NCBI GenBank assembly: GCA_003164095.1
Contig: PLRX01000089.1
Location: forward strand, 1 to 64,000
Length of the DNA: 64,000 nucleotides
Source of the DNA: Acidimicrobiaceae bacterium
GTDB lineage: Bacteria; Actinomycetota; Acidimicrobiia; Acidimicrobiales; RAAP-2
Direction: 5' to 3'
Within the stretch, counting starts at the first letter, position 1. Each line of letters opens with the position of its first letter. A program made the position numbers and the translations under genes. A model generated the notes under the pieces. It was given only the letters and a program-made list of their open reading frames with translations. It was not told where the DNA came from and did no database searches. Positions 25,214 through 34,569 of this stretch are shown here, piece by piece.

Positions 25214-26155
25214 ATGGACGGTTCGCAGACGGAGGCACCGGCGGTAGGTCCGACGCTGTCCCGATCCCTCTGCGACGCCGTGGACGTCCTACGGGGCCGT
25301 CCCCTGGAGGTGACGGAGCTGGCCGGCGGGTTGACCAACCGGAACTTCAAGGTCGTCACGCCCGAGGGCGCTTACGTGGTGCGGATCTCCGGGCCCGGCA
25401 GCGGTGCACTCTCGATCGACCGGGACAACGAGTACCGGAACTCGGTCATCGCGGCACGGACGGGCGTCGGCGCCCCGGTGCACGCCTACGTGCCCACCGA
25501 GTCGGCGCTCGTCATCGGTTACATCGAGGGTCGTACGTTCACCGACCAGGACTTCGACGCCCCCGGGGTGATCGATCGGGTGGCGGCGTCCTGTCGCCGA
25601 CTCCACGACGGGCCCCGCTTCGTCAACTCCTTCGACATGTTCGAGATCCAGGCCGGCTACCTGCAGATCGTCCTGGAGAGCGGGTACCGGTTGCCCGACG
25701 ACTACCTGGAGCACGCCCCGGCGGTGGAGCGCATCCGGGAGGCGCTCACGGTCCGCGCGGTGCCGACCGTCGCCTGCAACAACGACCTCCTCGCAGGCAA
25801 CTTCATCGATGACGGCGAGACCGTCCGACTGATCGACTACGAGTACGCCGGCAACAACGACGCCTGCTTCGAGCTCGGCAACATCTGGAGCGAGTGCCAC
25901 CTGACCCAGTGGCAGCTCGAGCACCTGGTCACCACGTACTACGGCCGGTTCCTGGCGAACAAGGTGGCCCGGGCACGGCTGCTGGGTCTGATGGGGCAGT
26001 ACGGGTGGACGTTGTGGGCCTCGATCCAGGAGGCGACGAGTGACATCGAGTTCGAGTTCTGGCCCTGGGGCATGGAGAAGTACGAGCGCGCCGTGGCCAC
26101 GTTCCGCGGTGCTGAGCTCACCCGCCTCATCGACGACGTCCAACGGGCCGACTGA
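25214..26155 (+). CDS. Choline-kinase-like phosphotransferase
   Basis: A 313-residue APH/choline-kinase-fold protein. The nucleotide loop region GGLTNRNFKV is near residue 41, the catalytic loop is ACNNDLLAGNF (the usual His of HND is Asn here; the catalytic Asp and the Asn are kept) and the Mg site is LIDYEYAGNND. It would phosphorylate choline or a related amino alcohol. ATG at 25214 is chosen because AAGGGGGG lies just upstream. It precedes the dehydrogenase by 53 bp, giving one operon under the GTCTAGAC operator. Confidence 0.75.
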   Translation: MDGSQTEAPAVGPTLSRSLCDAVDVLRGRPLEVTELAGGLTNRNFKVVTPEGAYVVRISGPGSGALSIDRDNEYRNSVIAARTGVGAPVHAYVPTESALVIGYIEGRTFTDQDFDAPGVIDRVAASCRRLHDGPRFVNSFDMFEIQAGYLQIVLESGYRLPDDYLEHAPAVERIREALTVRAVPTVACNNDLLAGNFIDDGETVRLIDYEYAGNNDACFELGNIWSECHLTQWQLEHLVTTYYGRFLANKVARARLLGLMGQYGWTLWASIQEATSDIEFEFWPWGMEKYERAVATFRGAELTRLIDDVQRAD

Positions 26156-26208
26156 CGGCACCGGACGGCCCACCGACAACAATCCCTCTGACGACAAGGA
26201 CCCATGAC

Positions 26209-28671
26209 ATGAGTACGGACAACGGACTGCCCGATCGGGCGCAGGTGGTCATCATCGGCGGCGGCATCGTGGGTACCAGCGTCGCCTACCACCTGACCCG
26301 GATGGGGCGCACGGACGTGGTCCTGATCGAACAGGGCCAGCTGTCGTCGGGCACGACCTGGCACGCGGCCGGCCTGCTGGGGCAGCTGAGGGCGACGGAA
26401 GGTGGGACCCGGCTCGTGCAGTACTCGGCCCAGCTCTACAGCGACCTGGAGGCGGAAACGGGTCTCGCTACCGGATTCAAGCGGTGTGGGGGTGTGACCG
26501 TCGCCCGGACGGAGGACCGCATGGTGCAGCTGCGACGGACAGCGGCGACGGCCGAGGTCTACGACCTCGAGTGCGAGCTGATCAGCCCGGCTCGGGCCAA
26601 GGACCTCTACCCCGTACTGGAAACCGAGGGCCTGGTGGGCGCCATCTGGCTGCCCGGCGACGGGACCGCAAATCCGGTCGACGTCACGGCGTCGCTGGCC
26701 CGCGGCGCGCGGGACCGCGGCGCACGGGTCTTCGAGCGCACCCGGGTACTCGCCATCGGACAGGAGTCCGGCCGAGTGACCGGGGTCGTCACCGACAGGG
26801 GCACCATCGAGGCGGAGGTGGTGGTGAACTGTGCCGGCCAGTGGGCCAAGGCCGTCGGCGCCCTGGCCGGGGTCAACGTGCCCCTGCACTCGGCCGAACA
26901 CTTCTACGTGGTGTCCGAACAGATCGAGGGGGTCCATCCCGATCTGCCCATCCTGCGGGACCCGGATGGCTACACCTACTTCAAGGAGGAGGTCGGCGGC
27001 CTCGTCATCGGGGGGTTCGAGCCCGAGGCCAAGCCCTGGGTGGCACCCGACCAGCTGCCGTACCCGTTCGAGTTCCAGCTCCTCGACGAGGACTGGGACC
27101 ACTTCTCGATCATCATGGAGAGCGCGTTGGAGCGTATCCCCGCCCTCCATCACACGGGCATCCGGAAGTTCTACAACGGTCCCGAGAGCTTCACTCCCGA
27201 CAACCAATTCATCGTGGGGGAGGCGCCTGAGCTCGCCAACTTCTTCGTCGGTGCAGGATTCAACTCGGTGGGCATCGCCTCGGCCGGTGGGGCCGGCCGT
27301 GCCCTGGCGGAGTGGATCGTGGAGGGTGAGCCGACCGTCGATCTGGTCGCTCAGGACATCCGTAGGTTCGCGCCGTTCAACGGGAACAACCAGTGGCTCC
27401 ACGACCGGGTGGGCGAGATCCTGGGGCTCCACTACGGGGTCCCGTGGCCGAACCGGGAGCTCGTGACCTCCCGACCGTTCCGCAGGTCGCCGGTGTACCA
27501 CCTACTGCAGGCGGCCGGTGCCCAATTCGGCTCCAAGATGGGCTGGGAGCGCGCCAATGTCTTCGCGCCGGCCGGCGCCGAGCCCGTGCTCGACTACACG
27601 TGGGACCGGCCCGACTGGCTGACGTGGTCGGCGGGCGAGCAGGAGCGGACCCGGACGTCGGCGACCCTGTTCGACGAGACCTCCTTCGGCAAGCTGCTCC
27701 TGACCGGCCGTGACGCCGAGCAGGTGCTCCAGCGTCTCTGCACCGCCGACGTGGGCGTGCCGGTGGGGCGCGCCGTCTACACCGGCATGCTGAACAGCCG
27801 GGGTGGCTACGAGGCCGATGTGACGGTCACGAGGCTGGCCACAGACCGCTACCTCCTGGTCACGGGTTCGGCCTCCGTGCTGCGAGACCTGTCCTGGATC
27901 CAGCGGCACACGGCCCCCGACGAGCACCTGGCCGTGGTGGACGTGTCCTCCGCCTACGCCGTCTACGGCGTGATGGGCCCGCGTTCGCGCGAGCTGCTGC
28001 TGCGGCTGACCCGTGCCGACCTGTCGGACGCGTCGTTCCCCTTCGGCTCGAGTCGGGAGATCGATCTCGGGCACGCCACGGTGCGGGCCACCCGGATCAC
28101 CTATGTCGGTGAGCTGGGGTGGGAGCTCTACGTGCCGACCGAGTTCGCCGTGGGCGTCTTCGAGCTCCTCCTCGAGGCCGGCGCCGACCTGCCGCTCACC
28201 CAGGCCGGGTACTACGCGATCAATTCGCTGCGACTGGACAAGGGCTACCGCGCCTTCGGCGCCGACCTGACGCCCGACCACAACCCGGTGGAGGCGGGCC
28301 TGCGCTTCACCTGCAAGCTCGGCACCGACATCGACTTCGTGGGACGGGCCGCCGTCGAGCGGGCGGTGGTCGAAGGGCCCCGCCGCCGGCTCGTGTCCTT
28401 CCGACTGGAGGATCCGGACGCCATGATGTGGGGCGGCGAGCTGGTCCTCCGGGACGGCGTGGCCGCCGGCCAGGTGACCTCGGTGGCCTGGTCGGCCACG
28501 CTCGGCGTGTGCGTCGGTCTGGCGTACGTCTGGCGGCGCGACCGGGAGCCGGTGACGGCGGACCACCTGACGGAGGCTGTCTGGCACGTCAACGTGGGTG
28601 GACGCCTGCTGTCCGCCTCGGTGGGGCTCAAGGCACCCTACGACCCGGCCAACGAGCGCATCCGCTCGTGA
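26209..28671 (+). CDS. Dimethylglycine/sarcosine dehydrogenase-like flavoprotein
   Basis: An 820-residue two-part enzyme. Residues 1-400 form a DAO-type FAD oxidoreductase (IIGGGIVGTSVAYHL at 15-29; GTTWHAAGLLGQLR, the segment that bears the covalent flavin histidine in dimethylglycine dehydrogenases). Residues about 425-815 are a GcvT-like aminomethyltransferase domain that binds folate (GELGWELYVP and the FGADLTPDHNPVEAGL region). Such enzymes demethylate dimethylglycine or sarcosine and pass the C1 unit to tetrahydrofolate. Length is normal for the family. Confidence 0.9.
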   Translation: MSTDNGLPDRAQVVIIGGGIVGTSVAYHLTRMGRTDVVLIEQGQLSSGTTWHAAGLLGQLRATEGGTRLVQYSAQLYSDLEAETGLATGFKRCGGVTVARTEDRMVQLRRTAATAEVYDLECELISPARAKDLYPVLETEGLVGAIWLPGDGTANPVDVTASLARGARDRGARVFERTRVLAIGQESGRVTGVVTDRGTIEAEVVVNCAGQWAKAVGALAGVNVPLHSAEHFYVVSEQIEGVHPDLPILRDPDGYTYFKEEVGGLVIGGFEPEAKPWVAPDQLPYPFEFQLLDEDWDHFSIIMESALERIPALHHTGIRKFYNGPESFTPDNQFIVGEAPELANFFVGAGFNSVGIASAGGAGRALAEWIVEGEPTVDLVAQDIRRFAPFNGNNQWLHDRVGEILGLHYGVPWPNRELVTSRPFRRSPVYHLLQAAGAQFGSKMGWERANVFAPAGAEPVLDYTWDRPDWLTWSAGEQERTRTSATLFDETSFGKLLLTGRDAEQVLQRLCTADVGVPVGRAVYTGMLNSRGGYEADVTVTRLATDRYLLVTGSASVLRDLSWIQRHTAPDEHLAVVDVSSAYAVYGVMGPRSRELLLRLTRADLSDASFPFGSSREIDLGHATVRATRITYVGELGWELYVPTEFAVGVFELLLEAGADLPLTQAGYYAINSLRLDKGYRAFGADLTPDHNPVEAGLRFTCKLGTDIDFVGRAAVERAVVEGPRRRLVSFRLEDPDAMMWGGELVLRDGVAAGQVTSVAWSATLGVCVGLAYVWRRDREPVTADHLTEAVWHVNVGGRLLSASVGLKAPYDPANERIRS

Positions 28672-28726
28672 GCGGCGGGCGGTCAGTGGCTTGCCCCGGC
28701 CGCCCGGCCTCACCAGACTCGACGAT

Positions 28727-29530
28727 GTGACGGCTACGCCGACCGACCCCTCCGACGCCGTGCCCGACCCGACGCCCGAGGGCTCCTCGCCCTCGAGGCT
28801 GGCCCGGGCCAGGGCGGCATTCGCGCGCAGTCTGCGGACCTTGCTGGCGCCTGACGGGTTGCCCGCCGGGGCATCGGCCGAGCTGGAGTCCGCCCTCGGG
28901 GACATCGGCCGTGAGGCCCTCGCCCCCGGGCCCGGGCGGCTGCGCCGGATCCGGGGCGAGGTGGCGGCCGCCCCACCCCGGCTCCTCGACTGGATGTCGA
29001 CCCAGGTGATCGAGCACCCGGCCGTGGTCTACGACGTCGCGGGGGTGGAGGAGCTGTCGTCCCGTCAGACGAAGTCGATCCAGGCGGCGGTCGGTGCCCT
29101 GCAATTGGCGCTGGTGGGCGCGGCCTCGGCATCGACGCTCGAGGGCGGTCCCGTCATCGCCCTCGCCATCGACGGCGTCGTCGGACAGGTGGCGGCCGTC
29201 GTCCACGGCGTCTGCGACTGGTACACGACAGGGTCGTATCTGGTGCGTCGGCTCGACGGGCTCGGCCTCCGGGCCGACGCGGGGGAGATCCGCCGTCTGA
29301 CCAATGCCGCGCTCATGTCGAAGGGCAAGGCTGTCGACGAGCGGATGCTGGCCCGGTCGACCGAGCTCCGCCTGATCCGCCGGTGGTCGGGCAACGGGCT
29401 GGTCGACGCACTGCCGTTCGGTTCGTCGCTGGGCAAGGCCTCCGTCAAGGCGGCCGGGCGGATCGACCTCTCCGACCTGGAGCGCCTGGTGGCCGTGCTG
29501 CGCGCCGACGAACTCCCCCCGGGCCGGTAG
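28727..29530 (+). CDS. Uncharacterised 267-aa protein
   Basis: I do not recognise it with confidence. It is Arg/Ala-rich at the N-terminus, has two moderately hydrophobic stretches near residues 115-160 (Ala/Gly/Val-rich, possibly amphipathic or membrane-associated), and a helical C-terminal half. The pattern loosely recalls EcsC-family proteins. GTG at 28727 is chosen because the upstream extension overlaps the previous gene. It starts 55 bp after the dimethylglycine dehydrogenase-like gene. Confidence 0.5.
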   Translation: MTATPTDPSDAVPDPTPEGSSPSRLARARAAFARSLRTLLAPDGLPAGASAELESALGDIGREALAPGPGRLRRIRGEVAAAPPRLLDWMSTQVIEHPAVVYDVAGVEELSSRQTKSIQAAVGALQLALVGAASASTLEGGPVIALAIDGVVGQVAAVVHGVCDWYTTGSYLVRRLDGLGLRADAGEIRRLTNAALMSKGKAVDERMLARSTELRLIRRWSGNGLVDALPFGSSLGKASVKAAGRIDLSDLERLVAVLRADELPPGR

Positions 29531-29541
29531 GAGAGGGGAGT

Positions 29542-30321
29542 TCAGAGCACCTTGGCCAGGAACGACCGGGTGCGCTCGTGCTGCGGGTCGGTCAGCACCT
29601 GGGTCGGATCGCCCTGCTCGACGACCACTCCGCCGTCCATGAACACGACGGTGTCGCCCACCTCGCGTGCGAAGCCCATCTCGTGGGTCACCACGATCAT
29701 GGTCATGCCCTCGTTGGCCAGGTCGCGCATGACGTCGAGGACGTCGCCCACCAGCTCCGGATCGAGGGCCGACGTCGGCTCGTCGAAGAGCATGAGCTTC
29801 GGGTCCATGGCCAACGCCCGGGCGATGGCGACCCGTTGCTGCTGGCCACCGGACAGCTGGTTCGGGTAGCTGTCGACCTTGTCGGCCAATCCCACACGGG
29901 CGAGCAGGTCGCGGGCCCGCTCCCTGGACGCTCCGGAGGCGGCCCTTCGCACCCACACCGGCCCGGAGGTCACGTTGTCGAGCACGGACATGTGGGGGAA
30001 GAGGTTGAACCGCTGGAAGACCATGCCGATCTCGGCGCGCTTGGCGCAGACCTCACGGTCCTTGAGCTCATGGAGGCGGTTGCCGACCTCGCGATAACCG
30101 ACGAGCTCGCCGTCGACGCAGAGCTCGCCCCCGTCGATCTTCTCCAGGTGGTTGATGCACCGCAGGAACGTGCTCTTGCCGGATCCAGAAGGGCCGATGA
30201 GGCAGAGCACTTCGCCCCGGCCGACGGTGATGTCGATGCCCTTGAGCACCTCGAGGCGGCCGTACGCCTTGTGGACCGCGCGCGCCTCCACCATGGGCCG
30301 TGTGTCTGCCGGGACCGTCAC
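29542..30321 (-). CDS. Polar amino acid ABC transporter, ATP-binding protein
   Basis: A 259-residue ABC ATPase of the GlnQ type: Walker [10 protein letters not shown] near residue 46, Q-loop [17 protein letters not shown], signature LSGGQQQR, Walker [15 protein letters not shown] and the H-loop VTHEMG. GTG at 30321 overlaps the permease stop (GTGA), and the strong adjacency fixes this start. It forms a complete importer with the two genes upstream. Confidence 0.93.
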   Translation of the reverse strand: MTVPADTRPMVEARAVHKAYGRLEVLKGIDITVGRGEVLCLIGPSGSGKSTFLRCINHLEKIDGGELCVDGELVGYREVGNRLHELKDREVCAKRAEIGMVFQRFNLFPHMSVLDNVTSGPVWVRRAASGASRERARDLLARVGLADKVDSYPNQLSGGQQQRVAIARALAMDPKLMLFDEPTSALDPELVGDVLDVMRDLANEGMTMIVVTHEMGFAREVGDTVVFMDGGVVVEQGDPTQVLTDPQHERTRSFLAKVL

Positions 30322-31340
30322 ATCACTCCCTCGTGGTGGATCGGGACGGCGCTGGCGAGGGTCGGAACGGGAACGGCGGGCTGGCGACGGAGCGCCTGAC
30401 GGAGCCGCTGGAGGGGTGTGGGCGGGAGCTGCCTGGCGGAGCCCCGGGCGTAGTACCGCTCCACGTAGTACTGGCCGATCGTCATGATCGAGGTGAAGAA
30501 CAGATACCAGAGGCTGGCCACCATGAGGAGGGGCACCACCTGGTAGGTGGTGGAGGCGATGCTCTGGGTCGCCTGGAAGAGGTCGACGACGGCGATGGTG
30601 GAGACGAGTGACGTGGTCTTGAGCATCGAGATCGTCTCGTTGCCTGTGGGGGGGATGATGACCCGCATGGCCTGGGGGAGGATGATCCTGCGGAGCATCT
30701 GGCGCTTGGACATTCCGAGGCTGGCGGCAGCCTCGGACTGGCCCTCGTCGACCGAGATGATGCCGGCCCGGACGATCTCGGCCATGTACGCACCCTCGTT
30801 GAAGCTGAGTCCGAGCGCCCCGGCGACGAACGTCGTGATGAGCGTGTTGGAGTTGAAGGTCAGCAGCGCCGGCCCGAACGGCACCCCCAGGGTCAGGTGC
30901 TGGTAGAGGTAGGCGATCCCGAGGTACCAGAAGAAGAGCTGGACCAGGACGGGTGTGCCCCGGAAGAACCAGATGTACACCCAGGCCGCTCCCGACAGCA
31001 GGCGGCTGGGCGACAGGCGCATGACGGCGAGCAAGATGCCGATGAGGACGCCCGCCACCATGGCGATCACGGTGAGCTCCAGGGTCACCGTGATGCCCCG
31101 CAGTACGGGGGCCACGAACAGGTAGTGGCCGACCACGCCCCACTGGAAGCGGCCCTCGCGGACCCCTCCGCGGACCACGTGGGAGAAGAGCAGGCTGTTC
31201 ACCAGCATCGCCAAGAGGACGAGGATGACCACGCTGGCCACCCAGCGCCACGGGTGGCGCACGGGGACGATCGTCATGGTCGACGGACCCCGACCCGCGC
31301 CACCGTCAGCCGGTGGAGCGGGGCCGGTGGCGTCCGTCAT
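30318..31340 (-). CDS. Polar amino acid ABC transporter, permease
   Basis: A 340-residue membrane protein with an N-terminal extension, a first helix near residues 35-55, and the HisM/GlnP-type permease core, including the cytoplasmic EAA loop ([20 protein letters not shown]) that contacts the ATPase. Longer than average because of N- and C-terminal tails. It is the middle gene of the binding protein - permease - ATPase operon. Confidence 0.9.
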   Translation of the reverse strand: MTDATGPAPPADGGAGRGPSTMTIVPVRHPWRWVASVVILVLLAMLVNSLLFSHVVRGGVREGRFQWGVVGHYLFVAPVLRGITVTLELTVIAMVAGVLIGILLAVMRLSPSRLLSGAAWVYIWFFRGTPVLVQLFFWYLGIAYLYQHLTLGVPFGPALLTFNSNTLITTFVAGALGLSFNEGAYMAEIVRAGIISVDEGQSEAAASLGMSKRQMLRRIILPQAMRVIIPPTGNETISMLKTTSLVSTIAVVDLFQATQSIASTTYQVVPLLMVASLWYLFFTSIMTIGQYYVERYYARGSARQLPPTPLQRLRQALRRQPAVPVPTLASAVPIHHEGVM

Positions 31341-31367
31341 CGATCAGCCGCGTCGAGCGCCGCGGCC

Positions 31368-32306
31368 TCAGCTGGTGGCGCCGTTGATGGTGGCCGTGGT
31401 GACGGCGCCGGACTGCACACCCCACTTGACCAGGATCTGGTGGTAGACGCCGTTGGAGATCAGCAGGTTGACGGCTGCGGCCACGGGGGCGGCCATGCCG
31501 TTCCCCTTGGGGAGCGCGAGGCCGTACGGGGCCGGCGCGTAGGCGGTGCCGCTGAGCTGGAACACTCCGTTCGAGGTGGCGACGATGTACGCGGCCACCG
31601 GCGAGTCGGCGAACCCGGCGTCGGCCCGTCCGCTCGAGACCGCCACGTTGGCGTCGGTCTGGGTGCCGAATACCAGGACATTGGCCTTCGGCTTGCCGGA
31701 GGCTACGCACTTGGCTGCCTGGGTCTTGGCGTCCGCCTCCTCGGTCGTGCCGCTCTCGACGGCGATCGAGTGCCCGCAGATGACGCTGATGTCGTTGAAG
31801 ACCAGCGAGCTGCCCGTCTTGACGTAGAACGACTCACCGGCGCTGAAGTAGGTGACGAAGTCGACGACCTTCTGGCGGGCCAGCGTGTCGGTGAAGGAGG
31901 AGGCGCCCATGCCGTACTTGCCGGCGACGATGCCCGGGATGATGGTGTCGAAGGTGACGTTCACCAGCTTCGCCTTGAGGCCCAGGGTCTGCGTGATGGC
32001 GTTGGTGAGGTCGGCATCCATGCCCACGATGGTGCTGCCGTCGGGGGCGATGAACTCGTTGGGCGGATACGTGGCGTCCATGGCCACCGTCAGACTGCCC
32101 GCCGACTTGACCGAGGCCGGGACGGTCGCGGCAATGGCGGCGTTGGCCGGTTGGGTCGGGATCACCGTGGTCGGGATGGGCGGCGCCGTGGTCGTCGTCG
32201 TGGACGCCGGAGCCGCGGTGGTCGTCGAGCTGCTCGAATTGCTGGAGCACGCGGTGGCGACCAGCGCCAGTGTGCCGAGTGCGACGGCCACCGCCGTCTT
32301 CTTCAT
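31368..32306 (-). CDS. Amino acid ABC transporter substrate-binding lipoprotein
   Basis: A 312-residue lipoprotein: MKKT start, hydrophobic helix, lipobox ATAC, then a Ser/Thr/Pro linker. The SBP_bac_3 domain (about 70-312) shows LTVAMDATYPPNEF and VGMDADLTNAITQTLGLKAK, typical for polar amino acid receptors. It is anchored to the outer face of the membrane and feeds the downstream permease. ATG at 32306 gives a proper signal peptide; the frame continues upstream but without support. Confidence 0.9.
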   Translation of the reverse strand: MKKTAVAVALGTLALVATACSSNSSSSTTTAAPASTTTTTAPPIPTTVIPTQPANAAIAATVPASVKSAGSLTVAMDATYPPNEFIAPDGSTIVGMDADLTNAITQTLGLKAKLVNVTFDTIIPGIVAGKYGMGASSFTDTLARQKVVDFVTYFSAGESFYVKTGSSLVFNDISVICGHSIAVESGTTEEADAKTQAAKCVASGKPKANVLVFGTQTDANVAVSSGRADAGFADSPVAAYIVATSNGVFQLSGTAYAPAPYGLALPKGNGMAAPVAAAVNLLISNGVYHQILVKWGVQSGAVTTATINGATS

Positions 32307-32470
32307 GCCTCGGGTCGTCGATCGCACCGGTGAACCTCCACGTTCGTCCTGGTTGGGCGGCCCAAGTGTGCCACGGCCGGAGAACCCGGGGCCAACGTGG
32401 GCTGCAGACGCGGAACCACCGGCCGTGGTGATGACCGGCCGGTGGTTCGCAAGGTCTTGTCGGTTCCGCG

Positions 32471-33514
32471 TCAGGCGGACACCGGTTCGGGTTCCGGAGC
32501 CGACCCTTCGACCTGTGGCGGGCTGCCGGAGGTCCCGCCTCCACCCGGCCCCTCGACGTCGCGGTAGTGGTTGCGCCAGATGAGCCTGTACACCCGGGTC
32601 CACCGGGGGATCGACCGCAACCCCGGGATGAAGGGGACCAGGGCCAGCAGGATCGTCAGACCGATCATGATGGCGAACACCTGGAAGTCCCCGTTGGTCG
32701 AGTTGTTGGCCGGGGGCACCTGGTACCAGAGGGTGTAGAGCCACAGCCACGCCTGACCCGGCCACTGGCCCGTCTCGTTCATCATCCCCCACTGGTCGCC
32801 GGCCAAGTGGTCCTTCGTGGCCAGGCTGGCCAGGTACTGGCCGTCGGCGATGAAGAGGAGCGGCTTGGTGTAGTCGGTCCCGTAGAACTGCCGGGAGGCC
32901 AGCAGGGCCCCGTCGAGCGCACCGCTCCGGGCCATGGAGGTCAGGGCCGTCACGATGGTGCCGACCGGGCCGTAGTCACCGGCCGGTACGGTCAGCTTGC
33001 CGTCCGTGAACGTGGCGTTGGCCACGGCCTTCTCGTAGGCCGCCGTCCAGGCCGCCTGCTGGGTGGACGAGGCCGCACGGTACTCGGCCACCGCCGCCTG
33101 GACCTCGGGATCGTTCGGCAGCGTGCTGAGCGGCGCGAGGACGAAGTCGTTGGCGGTGTCGATCGGGTGGTGGACGCCCAGCCAGTGCTCAGGGGTGATG
33201 AAGCCGATCGACTGGGCGGTTCCGTTCTCGTTGTACGGAGGCCCGTAGCCGGCGGTGCCGCTGGTGCCGTCGAGCTCGGTGATGGCCGTCTGGGCGAAGT
33301 CGACCGGGTTGGCGGTCGACCACGACCGGACCGTCACCGGCTTGTCGTCCGGCGAGCCGAACACCACGGCCAGCCCCGTGACCAGGATCGCCACCACGAC
33401 GAGGGCGATCAGGAATTCTTTGACAATGTCGTAGCGCTCGTAGCGGCCCTTCCAGGCGACGGCGTCCCGGTCCTGGACGAACTTCTTGGGCTTCTTGTGG
33501 GTGTCGGCACTCAT
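32471..33514 (-). CDS. Cytochrome b-associated membrane subunit (unknown family)
   Basis: A 347-residue protein with a basic N-terminus, one helix (about 33-55), a large presumably extracytoplasmic domain (about 60-260) and a second helix (about 272-295) followed by PGLRSIPRWTRVYRLIWR and a Gly/Pro-rich tail. I recognise no catalytic motif; the last helix region recalls the C-terminal helices of cytochrome b or subunit IV. Its start overlaps the cytochrome b stop (ATGA), so it is surely a partner subunit. ATG at 33514 is set by this overlap. Confidence 0.6.
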   Translation of the reverse strand: MSADTHKKPKKFVQDRDAVAWKGRYERYDIVKEFLIALVVVAILVTGLAVVFGSPDDKPVTVRSWSTANPVDFAQTAITELDGTSGTAGYGPPYNENGTAQSIGFITPEHWLGVHHPIDTANDFVLAPLSTLPNDPEVQAAVAEYRAASSTQQAAWTAAYEKAVANATFTDGKLTVPAGDYGPVGTIVTALTSMARSGALDGALLASRQFYGTDYTKPLLFIADGQYLASLATKDHLAGDQWGMMNETGQWPGQAWLWLYTLWYQVPPANNSTNGDFQVFAIMIGLTILLALVPFIPGLRSIPRWTRVYRLIWRNHYRDVEGPGGGGTSGSPPQVEGSAPEPEPVSA

Positions 33515-34230
33515 GCCTGCACCTCCGATGCGGCGGCCCCCGGCTCGACGCCCGGGGTCTCGTTCTTGGCCGCGAAGGGTGTCACCACGCCCCGCAGGCG
33601 GACCATCAGGACGTGGAGCCCGACCAGGGCGACCACGCAGAGCGGCAGGAGCACGATGTGCCACATGATCATCTGGCCGAAGTTGGTCACGTTGAAGATC
33701 GCGCCCGCCCCGGTCGAGTTGATGCCGTCCTTGGCCTGGGTGCTGATCCACTGGGAGTCGAAGTTCTGCTGGGACAGGTAGCCGGTGAACGCCGCCCCGA
33801 CCGAGACCAGGAACACGACCACACCGGAGATCCACGTCGCCTTGCGCTTACCGCGCCAGGCGGCCATGAAGAACTTGCCCCACAGGTGGACGACCATGGC
33901 GAACATGAAGATCTCGACGGACCACAGGTGCAGTGAGTTGACGAAGAGGCCCGTCGACGACACGTGCCACCAGTTGGGGCCGAAGATGGCGAGGACGAAC
34001 CCGGTGGCGATCACCACGCAGAGGGCGGAGATGGTGACCACGCCGAACACGTAGATCCAGGAGGCCACGTAGGCCGGTTGGCGGTCGGGCAGCATGCGCT
34101 GCGGTGGCAGGGCTTCGACGGCAGCCGTCCGGATCTTGGCCGTCCACTGGTCGGCGTCCTCCGGTCGGTCGGCGGCCTTGTCGAGGTCGGCTTGGTCGGG
34201 CCGTGGGGCCTTCGGGTCGGCGATGGTCAT
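33511..34230 (-). CDS. Cytochrome b N-terminal domain protein
   Basis: A 239-residue membrane protein with four helices and paired histidines for two b-type hemes: LHLWSVEIFMFAMVVHLWGKFF in helix 2 (His-13-His) and MWHIVLLPLCVVALVGLHVLM in helix 4. This is the cytochrome b6 / QcrB N-terminal half. It should carry electrons from (mena)quinol across the membrane. It sits between a 65-residue membrane protein and the 347-residue subunit with ATGA overlaps at both ends. No Rieske protein or cytochrome c is encoded nearby. Confidence 0.85.
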   Translation of the reverse strand: MTIADPKAPRPDQADLDKAADRPEDADQWTAKIRTAAVEALPPQRMLPDRQPAYVASWIYVFGVVTISALCVVIATGFVLAIFGPNWWHVSSTGLFVNSLHLWSVEIFMFAMVVHLWGKFFMAAWRGKRKATWISGVVVFLVSVGAAFTGYLSQQNFDSQWISTQAKDGINSTGAGAIFNVTNFGQMIMWHIVLLPLCVVALVGLHVLMVRLRGVVTPFAAKNETPGVEPGAAASEVQA

Positions 34231-34424
34231 CGGTCCCCTTCCTTGCTCTTGTGCGTCTTGAAGGGGATCAGGATGGCGGCGAAGAACACGACGACCATCA
34301 GGATGATGACGATCAGGTTCCCGTAGGACATCTGGATGAAGCCCCAGTGGATGTAGTTGCCTGGCTTGTTCAGATCGATCAGGGCTCCGAACAACGTGGT
34401 GAACACGAGTGCGATGGCTGGCAT
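34227..34424 (-). CDS. Small membrane protein of the cytochrome b operon
   Basis: A 65-residue protein with two hydrophobic segments (about 1-18 and 34-54) and a basic C-terminus. Its stop overlaps the cytochrome b start (ATGA), and it is the first gene of the three-gene operon, with an AGGAGG-like site (AGGAGGTC) just before ATG. Probably a small stabilising subunit of the complex. Family unknown. Confidence 0.65.
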   Translation of the reverse strand: MPAIALVFTTLFGALIDLNKPGNYIHWGFIQMSYGNLIVIILMVVVFFAAILIPFKTHKSKEGDR

Positions 34425-34569
34425 GGGTTGACCTCCTGGTTCGGAGGCTACGGAGTCAGGGATGTGTCACACAGGGCCGAAAGTCCCTAGTAGGCCGTCC
34501 CGGAAGTCACGTCGGATCCTGTAGGGGTGCAATCGGGGCTGCGACACACCCGGTGGGTAGGTTGGACCG

